From the NCBI RefSeq assembly GCF_031453995.1, contig NZ_JAVDPZ010000003.1, forward strand, positions 124,001 through 188,000: DNA of 64,000 bases, in the 5' to 3' direction. The translations under genes and the position numbers were made by a program. Of this stretch, positions 15,739 through 23,865 are shown piece by piece. This DNA is from Nitrobacter vulgaris. GTDB lineage: Bacteria; Pseudomonadota; Alphaproteobacteria; Rhizobiales; Xanthobacteraceae. The notes beneath the pieces were generated by a model. That model saw only the letters and a program-made list of their open reading frames with translations. It searched no databases and was not told the DNA's origin. Every line of letters starts with the position of its first letter. Positions within the stretch are counted from its first letter, which is position 1.

Positions 15739-16995
15739 TCACAGCCGGTGATCGCGCGTGAACCGCGCGACGGTCTGATCGGCAATCACCGAAAGTCGCG
15801 CGGAATCGAGCGGGAAATCCTCTGCAAGCCAGGCATCTTCCGCGATCGCGAGAACGTGTCCGAGCGCCGGACCTTCCGCGATTCCGCGTCCGACGAAATC
15901 CTCGGCCTTCAAAGGGAAGGCCGGCGGCTGCCAGCGCTGCGGCAGGGTTGCGACGTTTAGCCACGGCGCCGGATCGGCGCCGAGGCCAGCCCGCGACCAG
16001 GCCTGCATCAGCCGGTCGCGGAAGCGCGGCGCCCCAAGTCGGTAGATTCGCCGCCGCGCGGTTGCCTCGTCCATGCTGCCCAGCCGCCACCAGCGATGGC
16101 CCATCGAATCCAGTTGTTTCGCCTCGGCATTGGAGAGCCGCAATCGCTGCGCAACCCGCCGCGCATCTTCGGTAACCGATACCGCAAGCGCTGCGAGCCG
16201 GCGGATCGGATCCGGCGCAAGTTCCAGCGCGCGTTCTGCCACGATCATCGCCGCGAACGGACCGCGATACGCCACGCCGCCGAGAATGGTCAGCAGCAAG
16301 CCGCCGTCCTCCATCGCCACCAGCGCCTCCACGGCGCCCTCCGCGACCAGCAGCTTCAGTATCTCCGCCCGCATGCGTTCGGCCGACAGCGTGGTAAGTC
16401 CGGCGCGACCGCGGATGCAGGCGAGATGGCTATCCCGATCGGGTTCGCCTCCACCATAGGCGGCATGGATCCGGAAAAAGCGGAGTATGCGCAGGTAATC
16501 CTCCGCGATACGCCGATCCGGATCGCCGATAAAGCGCACCCGCTTAGCGGCGATGTCGTCGAGTCCGCCGACATGATCGTGCACTGTGCCATCGCTCTCG
16601 ACGGACAGACCGTTGATGGTAAAATCGCGGCGCTTGGCATCGCGCGCCCAATCCCTGCCGAATGCAACCCTGGCCTTGCGACCGAAGGTTTCAATATCCT
16701 CGCGCAGCGTCGTGACTTCGAACGGCCGGCCCTCGACCACCAGCGTGACGGTGCCATGCTCAATGCCGGTCGGAATACTCTTGATGCGAGCCGCAGCCGC
16801 GCGACGCATGACTTCTTCGGGCAGCGCCGTGGTGGCGACGTCGATCTCGCCCACAGGCAGACCCATCAAGGCGTTGCGAACCGCGCCGCCGACGATCCGC
16901 GCTTCCTCGCCGTTTCCACTGAGCAGCGCCAGAACACGCGCCGCCGGACCTGATTTCAGCCAGCCCGCATCGCATAGCGAGCGGGCCGGATTCAC
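15739..16995 (-). CDS. CCA tRNA nucleotidyltransferase / poly(A) polymerase family protein
   Basis: A 418-residue class II nucleotidyltransferase, most likely adding or repairing the CCA end of tRNA. The nucleotidyltransferase core is at the N-terminus: GGAVRNALMG (about residues 36-45), EIDVATTALPEEV with the catalytic Asp, and RDFTINGLSVE. The RNA-binding segment RFIGDPDRRIAEDYLRILRFFR follows around residue 155. Poly(A) polymerase I looks similar, so the exact activity is inferred. It is the last gene of a leftward group DUF1285-NUDIX-DUF6111-this gene, with four-base overlaps that suggest one operon. Confidence 0.9.
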   Translation of the reverse strand: MNPARSLCDAGWLKSGPAARVLALLSGNGEEARIVGGAVRNALMGLPVGEIDVATTALPEEVMRRAAAARIKSIPTGIEHGTVTLVVEGRPFEVTTLREDIETFGRKARVAFGRDWARDAKRRDFTINGLSVESDGTVHDHVGGLDDIAAKRVRFIGDPDRRIAEDYLRILRFFRIHAAYGGGEPDRDSHLACIRGRAGLTTLSAERMRAEILKLLVAEGAVEALVAMEDGGLLLTILGGVAYRGPFAAMIVAERALELAPDPIRRLAALAVSVTEDARRVAQRLRLSNAEAKQLDSMGHRWWRLGSMDEATARRRIYRLGAPRFRDRLMQAWSRAGLGADPAPWLNVATLPQRWQPPAFPLKAEDFVGRGIAEGPALGHVLAIAEDAWLAEDFPLDSARLSVIADQTVARFTRDHRL

Positions 16996-17255
16996 CTCTC
17001 GACTCCGGGCACAAGTTTGCCGTTCTCAAGATGCGCCGGAACATAGGTCGAATCCGGCGGCGAGCCCGAGAAATTCGCCAACAGAACGAAGCTGACGACA
17101 ACCAGCGCCAGCGCCGCTAGCGAGAGCCTCACGACGATGTGCGGCGGCCATGAGGCGGCGATCATGAAGTCCACACGGTGGGCGATCAGATATGCCGCGT
17201 AGATCGCGAACGGAATCAGGAAGATTCCGAGTTCCATTAAAACTGGACGGATCAT
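16992..17255 (-). CDS. DUF6111 small membrane protein
   Basis: An 87-residue protein with two hydrophobic segments (about residues 5-25 and 40-62) and a polar tail ending in NGKLVPGVER. It matches the DUF6111 family of alphaproteobacterial small membrane proteins, for which no function is known. It overlaps the NUDIX gene upstream and the CCA gene downstream by four bases each, so it is probably cotranslated with them. Confidence 0.75.
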   Translation of the reverse strand: MIRPVLMELGIFLIPFAIYAAYLIAHRVDFMIAASWPPHIVVRLSLAALALVVVSFVLLANFSGSPPDSTYVPAHLENGKLVPGVER

Positions 17256-17929
17256 TTCAAATAGACTCGCTCGTACAGTACGCGCAGGATCCCGGCAGTT
17301 GCGCCCCAGATATTTCGTTCGGCGAACGGCATCTCGTAGAACGAGCGCGTTGTGCCGCGGAATTGCTTCCGGCCGAGTTTGTGATTGACAGGGTTCATCA
17401 GAAACGACAGCGGCACCTCGAATGCGTCGGCCACTTCATCCTTATTGATATAAAGATCAAATCCGGGTCTCACGCGCGCCACCGTCGGCAGGATACGGAA
17501 CCCGAAACTCGTGCCGTAAAGATCAAGATACCCAATCGGCTCCACAAAGTCGCGGGTCAGCCCGACTTCTTCCCACGCCTCGCGCAGCGCCGCATCGACC
17601 GGCGAGGCATCGGTCGCGTCGATCTTGCCGCCGGGAAACGCGATCTGGCCAGCGTGCTCACTCAGATGAGCCGCGCGCTGCGTCAGCAGCACGGTCGGTT
17701 GCTCGCGCGCGACCACCGGGATCAGCACCGCCGCCGGCCGGATCGGCTTTTCCTGAGCGATCGTCCGGAGCACGGCATCATTGTCATGGTCACCGGTCAA
17801 CGGAACGATGCCGGCGTCCGTCAGCCCCGGCGGTATATCGAAACACAACCGTGCCCGTGCGCGGTCGAAAAACGCCTCAGTGCCGACATCGGGGGACGCG
17901 ACCACTGTCTTCACCATCGGAACGTTCAA
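17252..17929 (-). CDS. NUDIX hydrolase, probable CoA pyrophosphatase
   Basis: A 225-residue NUDIX hydrolase. The NUDIX box reads GGKIDATDASPVDAALREAW followed by EEVGL, giving the expected Glu residues for metal binding. The preceding LLTQRAAHLSEHAGQIAFPG resembles the UPF0035 motif just upstream of the NUDIX box in CoA diphosphatases, which split CoA into 4'-phosphopantetheine and 3',5'-ADP. Substrate assignment is therefore by family. It overlaps DUF1285 upstream and DUF6111 downstream. Confidence 0.87.
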   Translation of the reverse strand: MNVPMVKTVVASPDVGTEAFFDRARARLCFDIPPGLTDAGIVPLTGDHDNDAVLRTIAQEKPIRPAAVLIPVVAREQPTVLLTQRAAHLSEHAGQIAFPGGKIDATDASPVDAALREAWEEVGLTRDFVEPIGYLDLYGTSFGFRILPTVARVRPGFDLYINKDEVADAFEVPLSFLMNPVNHKLGRKQFRGTTRSFYEMPFAERNIWGATAGILRVLYERVYLK

Positions 17930-18531
17930 CCTGCGTCCCTCACCTGCTCCGCATCCGCCATCGCGAAGAACTCACCGCCCGATTCGACTCCGAACATCAT
18001 TTGACCATCGACCATCCGTTGCTCACCCATGTCAACAAGATCGTAATACAACGCCCTTGTCACTTTGGCCCAGAGACCGGCCCGAACGTGCAGATAAGGC
18101 TTCAACCCGCCGCCCTCCGAGCACTCGAAGCGCAGCCGGTGCGCAAAATCGCATGGCACCCAATCGCCGACATTGGTACGGAATCTCAGCAGGCGGCCAT
18201 TTTCGTCCCGATTCCCAATCATTTCGACGGCCAGAAACGGTGCGTCATCGACGCTGATGCCCACTTTCTCTACCGGAGTCACCAGAAAGTATTTGCCATC
18301 CTCGTGTTTCAAGATCGTGGAGAACAGACGCACCAGCGCAGGCCGGCCGATTGGCGTTCCCGTATAATACCATGTGCCGTCGCCGCCGATTCGCATGTCC
18401 AGATCGCCGCAAAACGGCGGATTCCACAGATGGACTGGCGGCAAACCGCTGCCGGGCGAGCCCGCGGCATTGCGCGCTGAGGCCGTCAGGCCATCCAGTG
18501 TCCGAGTAGCGGGCCGCCCTTGCTTCGCCAT
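17926..18531 (-). CDS. DUF1285 family protein
   Basis: A 201-residue soluble protein of the DUF1285 family, recognised by LWNPPFCGDLDMRIGGDGTWYY, the IGRPALVRLFSTIL helix and the YFLVTPVEKVGI strand, with a late HVRAGLWAKVTRALYYDLVD. Structures of the family are known but no activity is established. It begins the leftward operon that includes the NUDIX, DUF6111 and CCA genes. Its promoter should lie between its start and the CTAG hairpins at 18585. Confidence 0.85.
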   Translation of the reverse strand: MAKQGRPATRTLDGLTASARNAAGSPGSGLPPVHLWNPPFCGDLDMRIGGDGTWYYTGTPIGRPALVRLFSTILKHEDGKYFLVTPVEKVGISVDDAPFLAVEMIGNRDENGRLLRFRTNVGDWVPCDFAHRLRFECSEGGGLKPYLHVRAGLWAKVTRALYYDLVDMGEQRMVDGQMMFGVESGGEFFAMADAEQVRDAG

Positions 18532-18584
18532 GGTTTACCCCGACGCTGATCGCCTCTTCTGCCACAAAGGGGAACATCAACCCA

Positions 18585-18663
18585 CTAGTGGAGTGGATTT
18601 GACATTCGCCACCCATCTGCCGCGGGCACCGAAATGCGAATGTCAAATCCAAAACTCCACTAG
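18585..18663. repeat. CTAG-bounded hairpin 1
   Basis: A 79-base inverted repeat beginning CTAGTGGAG and ending CTCCACTAG. The inner arms GGATTTGACATTCGC / GCGAATGTCAAATCC are perfect, with a loop of about 26 bases. Confidence 0.9.
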
Positions 18664-18676
18664 AAACCTATAGTTG

Positions 18677-18752
18677 CTAGTGGTCCTGCGATTCTAACGT
18701 TCGCAAAAACACCTGCTGAAACGGGATGCGAACGTTGGAATCGGACCACTAG
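18677..18752. repeat. CTAG-bounded hairpin 2
   Basis: A 76-base inverted repeat, CTAGTGGTCC to GGACCACTAG, with inner arms AACGTTCGC / GCGAACGTT and a loop of about 23 bases. It follows hairpin 1 after a 13-base A-rich spacer. Confidence 0.9.
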
Positions 18753-18826
18753 CGTGGTGGTTCAGAAGTTCGCTTCATTCCCCCGGCAAGTCCGTCGAGC
18801 GAACTTCTGAACCCAAACCACACTAG
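18749..18826. repeat. CTAG-bounded hairpin 3
   Basis: A 78-base inverted repeat sharing its first CTAG with the last CTAG of hairpin 2. The arms GGTTCAGAAGTTCGCT / AGCGAACTTCTGAACC are perfect. Confidence 0.9.
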
Positions 18827-18839
18827 AATCATAAGGTTG

Positions 18840-18914
18840 CTGGTGCCCCTTTGATTTCGAAGTTCGGATTAAATGTCGCTGCGGAACATACGAACTTCGG
18901 AATCGAGGCACTAG
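18840..18914. repeat. CTAG-bounded hairpin 4
   Basis: A 75-base inverted repeat from CTGGTGCC to GGCACTAG, with inner arms CGAAGTTCG / CGAACTTCG. It is separated from hairpin 3 by a 13-base spacer resembling the one between hairpins 1 and 2. Confidence 0.85.
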
Positions 18915-19091
18915 GCGCGGATCGGGCATCGAAATCGACGCGATCATTCGCCGCTTCGTGATGCCGCTCATAGCTCGAGAGACCAGATATTGTGGGAATA
19001 GTTTAGTTCAATGAATACATGCCGTTTGCGTATGTTTAACAGTTCACGGCGCGACGACGCAAATTGCGTAGCCTCGCGCAAGGAGTGATGG

Positions 19092-20102
19092 ATGGCTATG
19101 GACTCGGACAAGAGTGTCGAGAAACTCGAAGACGTGATCGTCCGTTCGGCCGAGCAAGTCGCCGGGCAAATTCGCGCGGCGCGGGATGCGATTGCCACCG
19201 TCATCTTCGGTCAGGACGGGGTGATCGAAAACACGCTGGTGACCATCCTCTCCGGGGGGCATGCGCTTCTGATCGGCGTTCCCGGCCTTGCCAAGACCAA
19301 GCTCGTGGAGACGCTCGGCGTGACGCTCGGACTCGACGCCAAGCGCGTCCAGTTCACGCCGGACCTGATGCCGTCGGACATCCTCGGCGCCGAGGTGCTG
19401 GACGAAAGCAGCATCGGCAAGCGTTCGTTCCGCTTCATTGCCGGACCGGTATTCGCACAGCTTTTGATGGCGGACGAAATCAACCGCGCCAGCCCGCGCA
19501 CGCAATCAGCGCTGTTGCAGGCGATGCAGGAGCAGCACATCACTGTCGCCGGCGCGCGCCACGACCTGCCCAAACCCTTTCACGTGCTGGCGACGCAGAA
19601 TCCGCTGGAGCAGGAAGGCACCTATCCGCTGCCGGAAGCACAGCTCGACCGCTTCCTGATGGAGATCGATGTCGACTATCCGGATCGCGACGCGGAACGC
19701 CGCATCCTGTTCGAGACCACCGGCGCCGAGGAGGCCCTGGCGAAAGCCGCGATGGACGCCGATGTCCTGCACACAGCGCAACGGCTGGTGCGGCGGCTGC
19801 CGGTCGGCGACAGCGTGGTCGAAGCCATCCTGTCGCTGGTGCGCTCGGCACGCCCCGGACCGGAGAGCGGCGAAATCGGAAAACTGTTCGCGTGGGGACC
19901 AGGACCGCGCGCCAGCCAGTCGCTGATGCTGGCCGTGCGCGCTCGCGCGCTGCTCGACGGACGTCTTGCACCGTCGATTGACGACGTGCTCGACTTGGCC
20001 GAGCCGGTGCTCAAGCATCGCATGGCGCTGACTTTCACGGCCCGTGCCGAAGGTCGCACGATTTCCGATGTCATTAAACAACTTAAAACGCGGATCGGTT
20101 GA
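19092..20102 (+). CDS. MoxR-family AAA+ ATPase
   Basis: A 336-residue AAA+ ATPase of the MoxR class, thought to act as a chaperone for metal or complex insertion into partner proteins with VWA-type domains. Walker A is GVPGLAKTKL near residue 60, Walker B LLMADEINRASPRTQSALLQ near 125, and FHVLATQNPLEQEGTYPLPE is a class mark. It leads a tightly packed operon with DUF58, DUF4159 and a large membrane protein, all overlapping or within ten bases. AAGGAG precedes the ATG. The target of the system is unknown. Confidence 0.93.
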   Translation: MAMDSDKSVEKLEDVIVRSAEQVAGQIRAARDAIATVIFGQDGVIENTLVTILSGGHALLIGVPGLAKTKLVETLGVTLGLDAKRVQFTPDLMPSDILGAEVLDESSIGKRSFRFIAGPVFAQLLMADEINRASPRTQSALLQAMQEQHITVAGARHDLPKPFHVLATQNPLEQEGTYPLPEAQLDRFLMEIDVDYPDRDAERRILFETTGAEEALAKAAMDADVLHTAQRLVRRLPVGDSVVEAILSLVRSARPGPESGEIGKLFAWGPGPRASQSLMLAVRARALLDGRLAPSIDDVLDLAEPVLKHRMALTFTARAEGRTISDVIKQLKTRIG

Positions 20103-21043
20103 TGGTCGCAGCAGCCGGGCACGTCAGGCAGGAAATCGAAGCAGTCAGACGTGCCGATGGTGAAAGCCGCACGCTGGCGGCGTCGCTGCCGCGTCTCGTG
20201 CTGGAAGCCCGTCGCATCGCCGCCAATGTGATTCACGGCCTGCACGGCCGCCGCCGCGCCGGTGCGGGTGAAAGCTTCTGGCAATACCGCCGTTTCGTCT
20301 CTGGCGAGCCGTCGCAGAACGTCGACTGGCGTCGCTCCGCGCGCGATGATCATCTCTACGTCCGCGAGCACGAGTGGGAGGCCGCGCACACCGTGTGGGT
20401 GTGGCCCGATCGTTCGGCATCGATGGCCTTTGCCTCCCGAAATGCGCGCGACAGCAAGCTCGAGCGCGCTTTGATCGTCACCTTCGCACTGGCTGAATTG
20501 CTGGTGGCCGGCGGTGAACGCGTCGGCGTTCCTGGGCTGATAAATCCAACCGCGAACCGCAACGTCATCGACAGAATAGCCCAGGCAATCCTCCATGACG
20601 ATCTCGCACGCGCTAGTCTGCCGCCCTCGTTCGTGCCATCAGCCCGGTCGGAGATCGTAGTGCTGTCGGACTTCTGGTCACCGATCGCCGATATCCAGAC
20701 CATGCTGGCCGGATTGTCGGCTTCGGGGGCACACGGCACGCTGCTACAGGTCGTCGACCCCGCCGAGGAGACATTTCCCTATTCGGGGCGCGTCGAATTC
20801 GTCGAACCCGAGGACGGGCGGGCCATCACTGCGGGCCGCGCCGAACGATGGGCCGGAGACTACGTCGCGCGCGTGGCGCTGCATCGCGACCAGATCCGCT
20901 CTGAGACCAGAACGCTCGACTGGCTGTTCTCGACCCACACCACCGACCGGTCCGCGGCGGACCTGCTGTTGTTCCTCCACGGCGGCATGATGGCGAGCAG
21001 GGGAAGCGGCGTCATCGCGGCCAAAGCGGGGCCCACCGCATGA
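20102..21043 (+). CDS. DUF58 domain protein
   Basis: A 313-residue protein with the DUF58 signature GEPSQNVDWRRSARDDHLYV (about residues 63-82) followed by REHEWE. The C-terminal part has a VWA-like fold, with VVLSDFW resembling its strand and metal site region. DUF58 proteins nearly always accompany MoxR ATPases and are the presumed client or adaptor. The ATG overlaps the final A of the moxR stop (TGATG), so translation is coupled. Its C-terminus overlaps the next gene by ATGA. Confidence 0.92.
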   Translation: MVAAAGHVRQEIEAVRRADGESRTLAASLPRLVLEARRIAANVIHGLHGRRRAGAGESFWQYRRFVSGEPSQNVDWRRSARDDHLYVREHEWEAAHTVWVWPDRSASMAFASRNARDSKLERALIVTFALAELLVAGGERVGVPGLINPTANRNVIDRIAQAILHDDLARASLPPSFVPSARSEIVVLSDFWSPIADIQTMLAGLSASGAHGTLLQVVDPAEETFPYSGRVEFVEPEDGRAITAGRAERWAGDYVARVALHRDQIRSETRTLDWLFSTHTTDRSAADLLLFLHGGMMASRGSGVIAAKAGPTA

Positions 21044-23856
21044 TGTCGGCGCTTCCGCTGTCATTCCTGCAACCGCTGATGCTGCTCGGCCTGCTCAGCC
21101 TGCCGCTTCTCTGGTGGCTGCTTCGTGTGATGCCGCCGCGCCCGCGTCGCATCGATTTTCCGCCGACACGACTGCTGTTCGATATAGCACCGAAGGAAGA
21201 CACGCCTTCGCGCACGCCGTGGTGGCTGACGGCATTGCGGCTTGCGGCGGCGGCGCTGGTGATTCTCGCTGCCGCCGGTCCGGTGTGGAATCCTAATACC
21301 GGCGCAGCCCGTAGCGCCGCGCCCTTAACGATCCTGCTCGACGATGGCTGGAGCGCCGCATCGAGCTGGGAGATGCGGATCAAGGCGGCGGATCAACTGA
21401 TCACTGAGGCCGACAGCAACCGGCGGGGCGTTGCTATCGTGCCCTTGTCGGACCCGGCGCAGGACATCACGCTGATGCCCGCCGGAACCGCGCGCGTCAC
21501 GCTGCGGCAGCTTGCTCCGAAGCCATTCGCGGTCGACCGCGTCGAAACGCTGCCGGCGCTTAAACGCTTCCTGAACGCGACGGGCGACAGCGATATCGCG
21601 TGGCTGACCGATGGCATCGACAGCGGGCGTGGGACGGAATTCGTCGACGGACTTCGCGAGGTGATCGGCGACCGTTCCCTCACCATCGTCGAAGGTGGCA
21701 CGCTGCCCGCCCGTGCGCTGACCGCAGCGGAAAATGCCGCGGCCCGGATGACCGCGAAGGTGCTGCGCGCCAACGCGACCGGCCCGGCCGCTGGGGTTGT
21801 CCGTGCGCTCGACCAGAAAGGGGCGCCGATCGGCGAGACACAATATGCGTTTGCGCCTCAGGACCGCGAAACAGAAGCTGCGTTCGACCTGCCGCTGGAG
21901 TTGCGCAACGATATCGCCCGGCTGGAGATCGCCGGGGAGCGATCGGCGGGCGCGGTGCAATTGCTCGACAAGCGCTGGCGCCGACGCGCCATCGGCGTGG
22001 TCAGCGGATCGAGCACCGAGAGGGCGCAGCCGTTGCTTGCACCGACTTTCTACCTGAGCCGCGCGCTGGCGCCGTTCGCCGATGTCCGGCTCGGCGACAA
22101 GGGAGCCCCGCAGCAGATCATCACCCAATTTCTGGATCAGAAGCTGTCAATGATCGTAATGGCCGACGTTGGAGCGCTGTCCCCGGAACTGCGCCATCGG
22201 ATCGACGATTGGATCAAACATGGCGGCGTGCTGGTGCGGTTCGCGGGGCCGCGCCTGGCGCAGGCAGACGACGATCTGGTCCCCGTAAAATTGCGGCACG
22301 GCGGCCGCAGCCTCGGTGGCAGCATGACCTGGGAAAACCCGCAGCATCTCGCTGCCTTCGCCGCGGACGGACCGTTCGCGGCGCTTCCGGTGCCGAACGA
22401 CGTGACCGTCAACCGGCAGGTGCTCGCCGAACCGGATGCGAGGCTGGCGGCCAAGAGCTGGGCCTCTCTCGTCGACGGAACGCCGCTGGTGACCGGCGAG
22501 CGCCGAGGCAAAGGCCTGCTGGCGCTATTCCACATCAGCGCCGACATGCGCTGGTCCGATCTGCCGATGTCCGGCACTTTCGTCGAGATGCTGCGGCGTA
22601 TCGTGGATGCTTCCGGCTACACCGCAAACACAGGCAGAACCGCAGACGCCAATGCCAAGGCGGAAACCGTCGCGCCGCTGCGGACGCTCGACGGTTTCGG
22701 CACTTTCGGACCCCCGCCCGCTTCCGTCAAACCCTTGCGGGCCGACTATCGCGGCCGCGGCACCATCGAGCATCCACCGGGGTTCTACGGCCCCGCCGAC
22801 GGGCCGATTGCTGTCAACACGCTGGCGGCAACCGACCGGATCGTGCCGCTCGACACTTCGAACCTCACGGCACGACGGGCGAGTTTCACCAACGCCGAAC
22901 CGCATGATCTGCGAGGTATCCTGCTGTCCTCGGCGCTCGCGCTGTTTCTGGCCGACGCCGTCATCGTGGCGCTGCTTGGCGGCGGCATGGCCATGCTGCT
23001 GCGTCGCCGCGCGGCTCAAGCGGCGCTGGTCGTCGCGCTTGCTCTGCCGATGATGGCGATGGCGCCTTCACTTTCGCGCGCCGACAGCGCCAGCGATGAG
23101 TTTGCCACGAAGGCCACCTCCCAGACCCGGCTCGCCTATGTCGTGACCGGCAACCCGGAGGTCGACGCCATCGTCAAAGCCGGGATGAGCGGACTTACAT
23201 TGTTTCTGGCGCAACGCACGGCGCTTGAAGCCGGCGATCCGGTCGGCGTCGATCCGGCACGCGACGAACTGGCATTCTTCCCGCTGATATACTGGCCGGT
23301 CGTGCCGGGCGCGCCGAAGCCGCCGCAAAACGCTCTCGACAAGATCGACGCCTACATGAAGCAGGGCGGCACCATTCTATTCGACACCCGAGATGCGATC
23401 GATGCGTTGCCGGGGCCGGATGGCGAATCCCGGACGCCTGGAATGCAACAACTGCGCGTCATCCTGACGTCGCTCGACATCCCCGAGCTCGAACCCGTGC
23501 CGCATGAGCATGTGCTGGCCAAGACGTTCTATCTTCTGCATGATTTTCCGGGCCGCTTCACCACCGGCCAGACCTGGGTCGAGGCCCTGCCACGCAATGA
23601 GGATGACGAAGCGGGCTCACGGCCGGCGCGCGGCGGCGACGGCGTTTCGCCGATCATCATCACCTCGAACGATCTCGCGGGCGCCTGGGCCATGCGTCCC
23701 GACGGCCAACCAATGCTGCCGCTCTCGCCGGGCGAGCCGCGTCAGCGCGAATTCGCGTTCCGCGCCGGGGTTAACATCGTAATGTATACGCTGACGGGCA
23801 ACTACAAGGCCGATCAGGTTCATGCTCCCGCGCTGATCGAACGGCTGGGGCAATAG
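21040..23856 (+). CDS. BatA/DUF4159 membrane protein of the MoxR operon
   Basis: A 938-residue protein. The N-terminus has the BatA-type start (PLSFLQPLMLLGLLSLPLLW, then DFPPTRLLFDI) and a second membrane segment near residue 65. A large region to ~600 resembles a degenerate VWA/amidotransferase-like periplasmic domain. Two membrane segments lie near 630-675, and a C-terminal DUF4159 domain (about 690-935) begins RLAYVVTGNPEVDAIVKAGM. The arrangement is typical of alphaproteobacterial MoxR operons. Function is unknown; an envelope role is inferred from the membrane segments. Confidence 0.88.
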   Translation: MMSALPLSFLQPLMLLGLLSLPLLWWLLRVMPPRPRRIDFPPTRLLFDIAPKEDTPSRTPWWLTALRLAAAALVILAAAGPVWNPNTGAARSAAPLTILLDDGWSAASSWEMRIKAADQLITEADSNRRGVAIVPLSDPAQDITLMPAGTARVTLRQLAPKPFAVDRVETLPALKRFLNATGDSDIAWLTDGIDSGRGTEFVDGLREVIGDRSLTIVEGGTLPARALTAAENAAARMTAKVLRANATGPAAGVVRALDQKGAPIGETQYAFAPQDRETEAAFDLPLELRNDIARLEIAGERSAGAVQLLDKRWRRRAIGVVSGSSTERAQPLLAPTFYLSRALAPFADVRLGDKGAPQQIITQFLDQKLSMIVMADVGALSPELRHRIDDWIKHGGVLVRFAGPRLAQADDDLVPVKLRHGGRSLGGSMTWENPQHLAAFAADGPFAALPVPNDVTVNRQVLAEPDARLAAKSWASLVDGTPLVTGERRGKGLLALFHISADMRWSDLPMSGTFVEMLRRIVDASGYTANTGRTADANAKAETVAPLRTLDGFGTFGPPPASVKPLRADYRGRGTIEHPPGFYGPADGPIAVNTLAATDRIVPLDTSNLTARRASFTNAEPHDLRGILLSSALALFLADAVIVALLGGGMAMLLRRRAAQAALVVALALPMMAMAPSLSRADSASDEFATKATSQTRLAYVVTGNPEVDAIVKAGMSGLTLFLAQRTALEAGDPVGVDPARDELAFFPLIYWPVVPGAPKPPQNALDKIDAYMKQGGTILFDTRDAIDALPGPDGESRTPGMQQLRVILTSLDIPELEPVPHEHVLAKTFYLLHDFPGRFTTGQTWVEALPRNEDDEAGSRPARGGDGVSPIIITSNDLAGAWAMRPDGQPMLPLSPGEPRQREFAFRAGVNIVMYTLTGNYKADQVHAPALIERLGQ

Positions 23857-23865
23857 GACCGCAGC

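Larger units (their letters stand above)
18532..19091. promoter_or_regulatory. 560-bp divergent intergenic region carrying four hairpins
   Basis: The region separates DUF1285 (leftward) from moxR (rightward). No convincing coding sequence was found. Four CTAG-bounded hairpins fill 18585-18914. The remaining 18915-19091 should hold the moxR promoter and ends with an AAGGAG ribosome site at about 19080. Confidence 0.6.

Noticed and set aside
16096..16953. A 285-residue open frame on the plus strand
   Set aside because: It lies opposite the CCA-adding enzyme gene and shows no family feature.
18585..18914. The hairpin series as a CRISPR array
   Set aside because: The units are palindromes of different sequence with no constant direct repeat and no cas genes nearby.
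21600..22907. A 435-residue open frame in a second frame of the DUF4159 gene
   Set aside because: Arg-rich composition without domains, which is a frame shadow of the real protein.
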